A stretch of DNA of 20,993 nucleotides from an uncultured Anaerolineaceae bacterium (GTDB lineage: Bacteria; Chloroflexota; Anaerolineae; Promineifilales; Promineifilaceae): NCBI GenBank assembly GCA_937967805.1, contig CALBTC010000029.1, positions 1 through 20,993 on the forward strand, in the 5' to 3' direction. The notes below the pieces were generated by a model, which was not told the origin of the DNA, did not search any database, and worked only from the letters and a program-made list of their open reading frames with translations. Shown in pieces: positions 14,196 to 20,993 of the stretch; the stretch's first letter is position 1, and each line of letters opens with the position of its first letter. A program made the translations under genes and the position numbers.

Positions 14196-14324
14196 ATGGA
14201 TGAAAAAACCCGTAAGCAAATTGTGCTCGTCTTCGGTCTGGTTAATGCCGCCTGTGTCTTGTTGATTTGCCTGGGCATTTTTATTTATCTTTTCTTCTTC
14301 AACAGTCCGGGACCCGTTCCTTAA
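14196..14324 (+). CDS. 42-residue single-pass membrane peptide
   Basis: A short frame reads MDEKTRKQIV, then one hydrophobic helix at about 9-35 (VLVFGLVNAACVLLI and on to YLFFF), and ends NSPGPVP. A charged N-terminus, a single TM and a short polar tail are typical of real small membrane proteins. AAGGGA stands five bases before ATG 14196, and the frame begins 14 bases after the enolase-family stop. A probable terminator follows at 14383-14421. No family is recognised. It could be an accessory subunit of the neighbouring transporter or an independent small protein. Confidence 0.62.
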   Translation: MDEKTRKQIVLVFGLVNAACVLLICLGIFIYLFFFNSPGPVP

Positions 14325-14382
14325 ACAGAGCGGTTTCATTCTCCTCAAACGGCCTTTCCCTTCCTACCAATACAACTTTTAT

Positions 14383-14421
14383 GAATGCCTGATTAATAAA
14401 AACCGCCAGGCGTTCCTTTTT
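14383..14421 (+). terminator. Rho-independent terminator-like hairpin after the small peptide gene
   Basis: GAATGCCTG (14383-14391) pairs with CAGGCGTTC (14407-14415), with one G-U pair, around a 15-base AT-rich loop. CTTTTT follows directly. It would close the transcript of the MFS, enolase-family and small-peptide genes. Confidence 0.55.
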
Positions 14422-14642
14422 ACCATCCAAACCAATCCAACCCTGCCTGCTCCCCGTACGCTTTGAGTAGAACCCGTCCTTGCTTGATACTCAAAAGATT
14501 ATTCCAGCCCGCATTGGCCCCAAAATCACAGAGAGGAGGCAGCGTATGGCGTGACTTGAATTTGTGGACCTCGTCAAGCAAACTACACGAGAAATTGAAG
14601 GAAGATCGAAACGCGATTTCACTGTGGATTGCAGATACCCCA
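14422..14642. other. Gap without a convincing gene
   Basis: Between the terminator and the leader of the dehydrogenase gene I see no supported plus-strand gene. A minus-strand frame at 14420-14656 encodes 78 residues (including CDFGANAGWNNLLS) but has no ribosome-binding site, and its start lies in the next gene's leader. It could be a remnant of a broken gene; no family is recognised. Confidence 0.4.
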
Positions 14643-14658
14643 ATAGGAGAAAACAAGC

Positions 14659-16401
14659 ATGCGTAAGAGATCGTTTATTCTGTTCATCGCTTTATTATTT
14701 GGCTTAACCATCGTCGCCACCGCAGTTGCCAGTGATCACGAACCAGTCGAAGATCCCATTCCGGCCCCGATTGTCGAAGGCGCTGTACAGGTTGAATTGG
14801 AAACAGTTACTTCAGGCTTAACAGCGCCGGTGTGGGGCACGGCCGTTTCTGATCGCTGTCACGGCGGCCTTTTTGTCGTGGACCAGGTTGGCATCTTGTG
14901 GCATATTCAAATGCCCGCCGGAGAAAAATCCATTTTCCTGGATGTGAGCGATCGCCTGGTGGCTTTGGGGGCATTTGGCCCCGGCTCATTTGATGAGCGC
15001 GGCTTTTTAGGCACCGCGTTCCACCCCGATTATGCCCATAACGGCTTGCTTTACACCTACACATCCCAGCCGGTCGATGGCCCGGCCGACTTCTCCACCA
15101 TCCCGGCAGGCGAAACAGCCAATCACCAGGCTGTGATTACCGAATGGCAGGTGCCCAATCCATGCCACGGTGTGGTAGATCCCGACAGCGCTCGAGACCT
15201 ACTGCGCATCGACGAACAGCAACTTAACCATGCCGGCGGCACCGTCGCGTGACTGATAGCCGCGCAGCCGAGCGACACCATCGGTGACGGCGGCGGTCGT
15301 GATGACGAAGGCGTCGGCCACGGCCCAGACGGCAACGGTCAGAACCCCGGCACCATCTTAGGCACCATCTTGCGCATTGACCCATCAGGCAGCAATTCAG
15401 CCAATGGTCAATACGGCATCCCGGCCGATAATCCTTTTGTTGGCCAGGAAGAACACGTTGAAGAAATCTACGCCTATGGCTTCCGCAACCCTTATCGCTT
15501 CTCCTTTGATTCATTAACCGGCGATCTGTACGCGGCCGACGTGGGCCAGGGCGATCTTGAAGAAGTGGACCTCGTTTCCGCCGGCGGCAACTATGGCTGG
15601 AACATCAAGGAAGGCTCTTTCTGCTTCGATCCCAACGGCGCTGATCCGGGTTTTGTCTTCACCTGCGACGAGCCCCATCCTGATTTGATCGACCCCATTG
15701 CCGAATACGATCATGATGAAGGTGTGGCCATCGTTGGCGGATTTGTCTATCGCGGCCACCGCGTCGACGGCTTGCAGGGTCACTACGTCTTTGGTGAGTT
15801 TGCCCAGACCTTTAGCAATGACGGCCGTTTGTTCTACCTCGACGAAAACAACGAGATCTTGGAATTCCAAATTGCTGGGCAAGAGAATGTGGGCGCGTCG
15901 CTGCTGGGCTTTGGCCAGGATGCACAGGGTGAACTGTACGTATTGGCCAACAGCACCGGCACCCCGTTTGGCGACACCGGCGTTGTCATGCGCATTGTGC
16001 CGGATGATCGCCGCCACTTCCAGGCCAATCTCAGCGGCGCCGAAGAAGTGCCACCCTTTGAGACAGACGCCACCGGTCTGGCCAACTTTGCCGCGAATTC
16101 GAGGGAAACGGCCGTGCGCTACACGCTGCACGTCCGGGACATCGAAGATGTGTTTGCCGCCCATATCCACTGCGCCCCGGCCGGAGAAAATGGACCGGTA
16201 GGCGTCACCCTGTTTAGCGGCGGTCCGGTCACCGTCGAGGGATTGTTGGCCCGCGGTGTCATCACCGAACCTGACGCCGGCAACGGCTGTGGCTGGTCAA
16301 CTGTCGGTGACATCATCACTGCGCTGCGCAGCGGCGACACGTATGTCAATGTTCACACCGCCGCCAATCCGCCCGGCGAAATCCGAGGGCAGATAGAGTA
16401 A
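14659..16401 (+). pseudogene. PQQ-type soluble sugar dehydrogenase with CHRD domain, interrupted by an in-frame TGA
   Basis: The frame from ATG 14659 (AGGAGA eight bases upstream) runs to 16401 with one TGA at 15250-15252, codon 198. Part one has a signal peptide (cut near TAVAS) and the start of a beta-propeller like soluble glucose/aldose dehydrogenases, including FLGTAFHPDYAHNG and NHAGGT with the expected catalytic-type His. Downstream, in the same frame, are GDGGGRDDEG, the block ending ILRIDPSG, and GFRNPYRFSFD, so homology resumes without a shift. The roughly 11 codons around the TGA lack the expected FGPDGYLYIS-like strand. The C-terminal part, from about residue 453 (HFQANLSGAEEVPP), is a CHRD domain. 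The second part has no strong start of its own. Degradation, a sequencing error or readthrough remain possible. The role would be periplasmic sugar oxidation. Confidence 0.85.
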
Positions 16402-16432
16402 TATTGCTCAAATAAGATTAGGACTACTTAGA

Positions 16433-16500
16433 GGAGTGAAGCATCCTCAGATGCGAACGGCTGTAACAAAATCCGCTCAGCATCTGAGGATGCTCACTCC
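16433..16500. repeat. Long inverted repeat between convergent genes
   Basis: Arms 16433-16454 (GGAGTGAAGCATCCTCAGATGC reversed-paired) and 16480-16500 match over 21 positions apart from one extra A in the left arm. The loop is 25 bases. It separates the dehydrogenase gene from the convergent membrane-protein gene and could stop transcription from both sides. No T-run is attached, so it is better seen as a dispersed palindrome. Confidence 0.75.
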
Positions 16501-16523
16501 ACACGACTTGAAAGGTATTATTT

Positions 16524-16904
16524 CTAAATACCAGTGGTAATTAGCCGCAAGGCGACGCCAAACAGAAACAGGTTGCTAAAGGCCAGCACCCACTGCCCCC
16601 GGTTGGAATCATCGCCGCGAAGCGCTGTGAAATAGATAAAGGGCAAAAAGACGACGACAAACGCCCCGTACAAAACGTGGACTTCAGGACGGGCCAGGGC
16701 AGAGAGACGGCCGTTTACCCACAAAATCACCCCCATCAGCGCCTGCAAAATAAACAGCCCCTGCCCGATGGCCATCGCTCCCAAATAGCTGCCGTCCACC
16801 TCCTGCCCGCGAATGGCACGCACCAAACCCCATAATCCAATCGCCAAAAAAAACATCCAGGCCATATTAGCCAACCCCTGATGCAATACACTCACAATTT
16901 CCAT
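16524..16904 (-). CDS. Four-TM membrane protein of unknown function
   Basis: A 126-residue hydrophobic protein with four predicted membrane helices, at about 11-30, 39-62, 74-95 and 106-124. A histidine near the N-terminus (VLHQG, His8) and one at the start of the third helix (EVHVLYG, His76) could be cofactor or metal ligands, but I cannot assign a family. ATG 16904 is preferred over the adjacent GTG 16907 because AGGAG then lies six bases upstream. Its leader contains the inverted repeat 16921-16988, shared with the divergent folC gene. One ACGGCCGT octamer is inside, which argues that the gene is resident rather than recently acquired. Confidence 0.72.
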   Translation of the reverse strand: MEIVSVLHQGLANMAWMFFLAIGLWGLVRAIRGQEVDGSYLGAMAIGQGLFILQALMGVILWVNGRLSALARPEVHVLYGAFVVVFLPFIYFTALRGDDSNRGQWVLAFSNLFLFGVALRLITTGI

Positions 16905-16920
16905 CACAAACTCCTGGTAA

Positions 16921-16988
16921 GTGGTTGGTGGTTAGTTAATCGTGGCTAGTGTTAGGAACCAGCCACTAACAAACTAACCACTAGCCAC
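16921..16988. repeat. Imperfect inverted repeat of GTGGTTAGT units between divergent genes
   Basis: The left arm 16921-16946 (GTGGTTGGTGGTTAGTTA and on) pairs with the right arm 16961-16988 (ending CTAACCACTAGCCAC) with a few mismatches. A further GTGGCTAGTG/CACTAGCCAC pairing is possible in alternative folds. It lies between the minus-strand membrane protein and folC. Confidence 0.7.
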
Positions 16989-17020
16989 AATAAATACTTC
17001 CATCAATTGCCGCAATTGGT

Positions 17021-17026
17021 TACAAT
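17021..17026 (+). promoter_or_regulatory. Possible -10 box of a leaderless folC transcript
   Basis: TACAAT ends eight bases before the folC ATG at 17035. There is no Shine-Dalgarno sequence between, so transcription may begin at or just before the start codon. A -35 box is not convincing. Confidence 0.3.
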
Positions 17027-17034
17027 CGCAGCAT

Positions 17035-18495
17035 ATGAACAACTCGGCGACTAACCCAGCAGAACAACAACCCAATGCTGCTGCTTATGAAGAAGCATTG
17101 GACTATCTCTATAGTTTTATCAACTTTGAGGCCAAAAAGCAGGACCGCTACATGGCCAGCAAGCTGGACCACACCCGGCCGCGCCGCCTCATGGCAGCGC
17201 TTGGCAACCCGTATCGACAGTATCCAGCCATTCACATTGCCGGCACCAAGGGCAAAGGCTCTACAGCCGCCATGTGTGCTTTTGCTTTGCGGGCGGGCGG
17301 CTACACCGTTGGCCTCTATACCTCCCCCCACCTGCAAGATTTTCGCGAGCGGATTCGTATTTTAACACCAGATGATGCAGACGGCCGTATTCCCAAGCCC
17401 CAATTCGTCCAGCAAATCAACAAAATTCGCGCCCTCGAGGCGGAGTTCCCCGACATCACCTGGTTTGAGATTCTCACCGCTATCGCCTTTTTGCACTTCG
17501 CCGACAGCAACATTGACGTGGCTGTGGTAGAAGTGGGCCTGGGCGGGCGGCTGGATGCCACCAACGTCATCACCCCGCTTGTTTCCGTCATTACCCGGCT
17601 GAGCCTGGATCACACCGCCCTGCTGGGCAACACGCTCACCCAAATAGCGTACGAAAAGGGCGGCATCATCAAGCCGGGCATTCCTGTCATCACCGCCAAC
17701 CAGGAGCCGGAGGCGCTGGCCAGGCTGCAAGCCATCAGCCATGAGCGCCAGTCACCATTAATCATTGTGGAACAGGGCTGGAAGTATGATGGAGGCGTTT
17801 CGCTGGACTCAACGCGGGCCGTTCCTCACAACCTTAGCCAACAAACGCTCACCATCACCCACAGCCTGGACCCAGACCTGATTCCTCATGGCACCCAGTT
17901 TGAGCTGCCGCTGGGGGGTGAACACCAACTGGAGAACGCTACGCTGGCGCTGGTCGCCTTGCAGCATGTACAGCCGCAACTGCCTCGCCTTACTCTGGAA
18001 GCGATGCAAACTGGCCTGGCCAACGTCAAATGGCCCGGTCGCCTGGACATCATCCATCCCGGCGATGACAAGACGCCTATGCTGCTGGTGGATTGCGCCC
18101 ACAACCCAGATTCCGCCCACAAACTGCACGAGGCATTGGAACACAGCTTCAGCTACAATCATCTCTGGCTCATTTTCGGTGCGCCGGCCGACAAGGACGT
18201 GCTGCACATGCTGGCCGATTTGCTGCCGCTGGCCCATCACACCACCGTGACCACCGCCAGCCACCCGCGCAGCGCCACGCCGGAAGAGTTGGCAGAGATG
18301 AGTGCCGAGTTGGGGTTCAAAGTAACGGCCGTTCCCGATATGGCCACCGCCCTGACCACCACCTGGCACCAGGCCAAATCGGGCGATCTCATCTGCGTCA
18401 CCGGCTCCATCGTCGTCGTGGGCGACTTGCTAAATCAGTGGGAAAGTCTACAATCCCAATTACTCAATTACCAAGTTACGCAGCAATCTCTTTAA
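17035..18495 (+). CDS. folC: Folylpolyglutamate synthase / dihydrofolate synthase
   Basis: A 486-residue Mur-ligase-family enzyme that adds glutamate to folates, and in many bacteria also makes dihydrofolate from dihydropteroate. The ATP loop reads AGTKGKGST at 69-77, followed by the folate-contact motif TSPHL at 96-100. Further on are VEVGLGGRLDATNVI, LDHTALLGNTL with YEKGGIIK (a family Lys block), the Mur-type C-terminal VDCAHNPDSAH, and the ending GSIVVVGDLL. Slightly longer than the usual 420-450 residues because of an N-terminal extension of about 15 polar residues. ATG 17035 has no ribosome-binding site, and a TACAAT lies just upstream. Two octamers lie inside. Confidence 0.95.
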   Translation: MNNSATNPAEQQPNAAAYEEALDYLYSFINFEAKKQDRYMASKLDHTRPRRLMAALGNPYRQYPAIHIAGTKGKGSTAAMCAFALRAGGYTVGLYTSPHLQDFRERIRILTPDDADGRIPKPQFVQQINKIRALEAEFPDITWFEILTAIAFLHFADSNIDVAVVEVGLGGRLDATNVITPLVSVITRLSLDHTALLGNTLTQIAYEKGGIIKPGIPVITANQEPEALARLQAISHERQSPLIIVEQGWKYDGGVSLDSTRAVPHNLSQQTLTITHSLDPDLIPHGTQFELPLGGEHQLENATLALVALQHVQPQLPRLTLEAMQTGLANVKWPGRLDIIHPGDDKTPMLLVDCAHNPDSAHKLHEALEHSFSYNHLWLIFGAPADKDVLHMLADLLPLAHHTTVTTASHPRSATPEELAEMSAELGFKVTAVPDMATALTTTWHQAKSGDLICVTGSIVVVGDLLNQWESLQSQLLNYQVTQQSL

Positions 18496-18507
18496 CAGCC
18501 CCGGACC

Positions 18508-18565
18508 AGATTGGACCATTTTTTCGATAAAGTCTCGCCCAGTTAAATGCAAAATGGTCCAATCT
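18508..18565. repeat. Perfect 15-bp inverted repeat between folC and lon
   Basis: AGATTGGACCATTTT (18508-18522) pairs perfectly with AAAATGGTCCAATCT (18551-18565) around a 28-base loop. T-rich bases follow both arms, so it may act as a terminator for folC. It may also be a dispersed palindrome. Confidence 0.7.
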
Positions 18566-18568
18566 TTT

Positions 18569-18597
18569 CGCAAAACTCTTTGCGAACTCTGTGGCCC
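18569..18597. repeat. Small CGCAAA/TTTGCG hairpin with a repeat-like tail in the lon leader
   Basis: CGCAAA (18569-18574) and TTTGCG (18579-18584) form a 6-bp stem, followed by AACTCTGTGGC. The tail resembles the right arm of the 6557-6616 repeat (CTCTGTGGC) and the stem resembles the CGCAAAG units at 11701-11730. It looks like a composite or degraded copy. Confidence 0.4.
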
Positions 18598-18613
18598 ATC
18601 ATTGGAAAACCTT

Positions 18614-20993
18614 ATGTCCCTAGATGAAGAATTCGGCTTCGGCCAATACCCAGATTTACTCGACGCCATGCCCGGCCTGGAAGATGACCTCTTCCCCCAG
18701 CGCAGCGAAACGGCCGATGAAGACGGCCACATCGAGCTCGCCTTTTTACCCCTGCGCGACATCGTCCTCTTCCCGCAAATGGTGATGCCCCTGTTTGTCG
18801 GGCGTGAACGATCATTGGCTGCCGTTAAAGCGGCCATCGCCAACGACGAAAACATGATCGTCTCCGCCCAGCGCGACAGCGACGTCACCGACCCCGGTGC
18901 CAGCGATATTTACAGCCTGGGTACAGAGATCACCATCGGCAAGGCGCTTAAAATGCCGGACAACAGCACCAGCGTCCTGGCCCAGGGCCGCCGCCGTGTG
19001 GAAATTGTGGAATTCACCCAGTGGGAGCCGTACATCCGGGTACGGGCTCGCGTCATTTACGAGCCACTGGATTGGGACCGCAACACCGAAGCCCTTATGC
19101 GCGCCGTGCTCACGTTGTTCGAGAAAACCGTCATGCTCAACCGCAACATGCCGGAAGACGCCTACACCTTCGCCATCAACATCGACGAGCCGGGCTGGCT
19201 GGCCGATTTTGTCGCTTCCACCCTTAACATCCCCATCGAGATGCGCCAGGACGTGCTGGAAACGCTTAATCCCGGCGAGCGGCTGCAAAAAGTGAGCCTG
19301 CTGTTGGCCAAAGAGTTGGAAGTATTGGAGCTGGAAGATCAAATACATTCCCGCGTGCAGCAGGAGATGGATCGGTCGCAGCGAGAGCATTTTCTGCGCG
19401 AGCAAATGCGCGTCATCCAGGGCGAGTTGGGCGAAGGCGACCTGTTTAGCCAGGAAATCACCGAAGTGCGCGAGATGGCCGCTGCCAAACAACTGCCCGA
19501 CGTCGTGCGCGCTAAAATGGACAAAGAGATTGCCCGTTTGGGCGCCATGCCGCCCATGTCGCCGGAAGTGGGCATCATTCGCACCTATATCGATTGGGTG
19601 CTTTCCCTGCCCTGGCTGGAAGCGTCTGAAGACAACCTGGACGTGACCCACGCCGCTGAGGTGCTTGACAACGATCATTATGGTCTGGAAAAGGTAAAAG
19701 ACCGCATTTTAGAGTATATCGCCGTCAAAAAGATCGCTTCGGGCAAGATGCGCAGCCCAATTTTGTGCTTTGTCGGTCCGCCGGGAACGGGTAAGACGTC
19801 AATCGGCCGTTCCATCGCCAACGCGCTGGGGCGGGAATTTGTGCGCATCAGTCTGGGCGGCGTGCGCGACGAGGCCGAGATTCGCGGCCATCGCCGTACC
19901 TACATCGGCGCACTGCCGGGGCGCATCATCCAGGCGATGAAGCGGGCCGGAACGCGCAATCCGCTCTTCATGCTGGACGAGATCGACAAGCTGGGCAACG
20001 ACTTCCGCGGCGATCCTTCCGCCGCCCTGCTGGAAGTATTGGACCCCGAACAAAACAACAGCTTCGCCGACCATTATCTGGACCTCGATTTTGATCTCTC
20101 CCAAGTATTGTTCATCACCACGGCCAACTATCTGGACACGATACCGCCTGCCTTGCAGGATCGCATGGAAATCATTGAATTTTCTGGCTATCTGGAAGAA
20201 GAAAAGCTGGAGATTTGCCGTCAATTTTTGGTGCAGCAGCAGTTGGAAGCTCACGGCCTGGAAGCGTTGGAGATGGAGATCACAGAGGACGGGCTGCAAA
20301 CGATCATTCGTGAATACACGCAAGAAGCCGGCGTGCGCAACCTGGAGCGGGAAGTGGCCAACGTGTGCCGTAAAATTGCCAGGGATGTGGCCGAGGAACG
20401 GCCGTACCCCCAAAAAATCGACGCCAAAAAAGTAGAAGAGCTGCTCGGCCCACCCCGCTTCTCCCAAGAACTATTGCAAGATGAAGACCAGGTAGGCATT
20501 GCCACGGGTGCTGCCTGGACCGCCGCCGGGGGCGACATCATGTTCATCGAGGTGAACCTGATGCCCGGTAAGGGCAACCTCACCCTCACCGGCCAGCTGG
20601 GCGACGTGATGCAGGAAAGCGCCCGCGCGGCCCTCACCTACACCCGCAGCCAGGCCGAACTGTTGGGCATCGACAGCGATCTGTTCGAGAAAACCGACAT
20701 TCACATTCATGTGCCGGAAGGAGCCGTGCCCAAAGATGGTCCCTCGGCCGGCGTGTCGCTGGCCACGGCGCTTATCTCCGCCGTTACCAAACGGCCGATT
20801 TACCGTGACGTGAGCATGACCGGAGAAACTACCTTACGCGGTCGGGTGCTGCCCGTCGGCGGCATCCGCGAAAAAGCGCTGGCGGCCCGGCGAGCCGGCA
20901 TCAAGAAGTTTATTCTGTCCAAGAAAAACGAGCGCGATCTGGAAAACATCCCAGAAAAGCTGCGCGAAGATTTGGAATTTGTGCTGGTGGAAA
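18614..20993 (+). CDS. lon: ATP-dependent protease Lon, 3' end outside window
   Basis: The frame from ATG 18614 is open to the window end (793 codons), so only a short C-terminal piece is missing. Lon is a cytosolic hexameric AAA+ protease for damaged and regulatory proteins. In order: an N-terminal substrate domain starting with LPLRDIVLFPQMVMPLFVGR (near 45-64), a long helical linker (EMDRSQREHFLREQMRVIQ), Walker A GPPGTGKTS at 388-396, Walker B FMLDEIDK with Asp455 and Glu456, the sensor stretch TTANYLDTIPPALQDR, and the Ser-Lys protease domain with PKDGPSAG (Ser711) and GGIREKALAA (Lys754). Nothing catalytic is missing. The first 40 residues are acidic and Gly/Asp-rich, an extension before the usual domain start. 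No strong ribosome-binding site is seen. Confidence 0.97.
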   Translation, partial: MSLDEEFGFGQYPDLLDAMPGLEDDLFPQRSETADEDGHIELAFLPLRDIVLFPQMVMPLFVGRERSLAAVKAAIANDENMIVSAQRDSDVTDPGASDIYSLGTEITIGKALKMPDNSTSVLAQGRRRVEIVEFTQWEPYIRVRARVIYEPLDWDRNTEALMRAVLTLFEKTVMLNRNMPEDAYTFAINIDEPGWLADFVASTLNIPIEMRQDVLETLNPGERLQKVSLLLAKELEVLELEDQIHSRVQQEMDRSQREHFLREQMRVIQGELGEGDLFSQEITEVREMAAAKQLPDVVRAKMDKEIARLGAMPPMSPEVGIIRTYIDWVLSLPWLEASEDNLDVTHAAEVLDNDHYGLEKVKDRILEYIAVKKIASGKMRSPILCFVGPPGTGKTSIGRSIANALGREFVRISLGGVRDEAEIRGHRRTYIGALPGRIIQAMKRAGTRNPLFMLDEIDKLGNDFRGDPSAALLEVLDPEQNNSFADHYLDLDFDLSQVLFITTANYLDTIPPALQDRMEIIEFSGYLEEEKLEICRQFLVQQQLEAHGLEALEMEITEDGLQTIIREYTQEAGVRNLEREVANVCRKIARDVAEERPYPQKIDAKKVEELLGPPRFSQELLQDEDQVGIATGAAWTAAGGDIMFIEVNLMPGKGNLTLTGQLGDVMQESARAALTYTRSQAELLGIDSDLFEKTDIHIHVPEGAVPKDGPSAGVSLATALISAVTKRPIYRDVSMTGETTLRGRVLPVGGIREKALAARRAGIKKFILSKKNERDLENIPEKLREDLEFVLVE

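Larger units (their letters stand above)
243..20405. repeat. 29 copies of the palindromic octamer ACGGCCGT across the window
   Basis: Exact copies begin at 243, 1410, 1441, 2916, 3355, 3539, 5132, 5626, 6835, 8365, 9203, 9365, 9393, 9702, 9796, 10007, 10484, 11192, 11235, 12635, 12870, 13477, 14839, 15821, 16108, 16707, 17381, 18325 and 20398. All but 8365 lie in called genes, and 8365 lies in the possible N-terminal extension of the NBR1-Ig gene. In about two thirds of cases the next plus-strand base is T. By gene frame, 14 give Thr-Ala-Val, 7 give (Asn/Asp)-Gly-Arg and 7 give x-Arg-Pro. All three frames are used. Confidence 0.9.

Noticed and set aside
14420..14656. 78-residue minus-strand frame, possibly a gene remnant
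   Set aside because: No family match that I can support, no ribosome-binding site, and it overlaps the leader of the dehydrogenase gene; kept only as a note on the gap.
15250..15252. TGA as selenocysteine or a reassigned codon
   Set aside because: Other genes here end in TGA (for example the methyltransferase and P450), and no selenocysteine-type context or conserved Cys is expected at this place in the family.
827..16500. CRISPR array
   Set aside because: The repeats are single inverted pairs of different sequence, not regularly spaced direct repeats, and no cas genes are present.

Overview
This is about 21 kb of bacterial chromosome, fairly GC-rich and densely coded. The gene content (SPFH protein, DUF2207 protein, NBR1-type Ig domains, PQQ-type dehydrogenase with a CHRD tail) and the many intergenic inverted repeats suggest an environmental, filamentous-type Chloroflexota (Anaerolineae or relative). 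That assignment is inference, because the window has no rRNA or other phylogenetic marker. No phage, plasmid, CRISPR or complete insertion sequence is visible.

Layout. 1-2010 (+): the 3' part of a clan-A glycoside hydrolase, a lipoprotein-type solute-binding protein, and an AT-rich orphan barstar-like gene that looks foreign. 2282-6549 (+): a four-gene envelope module made of a secreted/membrane DUF2207 protein, a two-TM protein with a winged-helix-like region and a zinc ribbon, a helical soluble protein, and an SPFH protein fused to an excisionase-type HTH. 6620-11686 (-): a DNA methyltransferase of the Zn-ribbon/DUF1156-like kind, a cytochrome P450 whose start overlaps the methyltransferase stop, and a glycosidase-like TIM barrel with two C-terminal NBR1-type Ig domains. 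11733-14324 (+): an MFS exporter, an enolase-superfamily dehydratase-like protein with an altered metal site, and a 42-residue membrane peptide. 14659-16401 (+): a PQQ-type sugar dehydrogenase plus CHRD domain, interrupted by one in-frame TGA. 16524-16904 (-): a four-TM protein. 17035-20993 (+): FolC and the housekeeping protease Lon, which runs off the window.

Two patterns overlie the genes. First, the 8-bp palindrome ACGGCCGT occurs 29 times, where I estimate about 0.5 by chance. It is used in all three reading frames and avoids the barstar gene, so it is a DNA-level signature comparable in kind to cyanobacterial HIP1. Second, nearly every gap between genes carries a different short inverted or tandem repeat (at least ten). 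One such repeat lies inside the methyltransferase reading frame, and two copies of one family sit directly upstream of strong ribosome-binding sites.

The best candidate for an undescribed system is the DUF2207 / TM-wHTH-Zn-ribbon / helical protein / SPFH-HTH module. It resembles in outline the membrane-stress SPFH neighbourhoods known from other bacteria, but the usual C-terminal part of the SPFH protein is replaced by a DNA-binding-like domain. The octamer is the strongest purely sequence-level anomaly.
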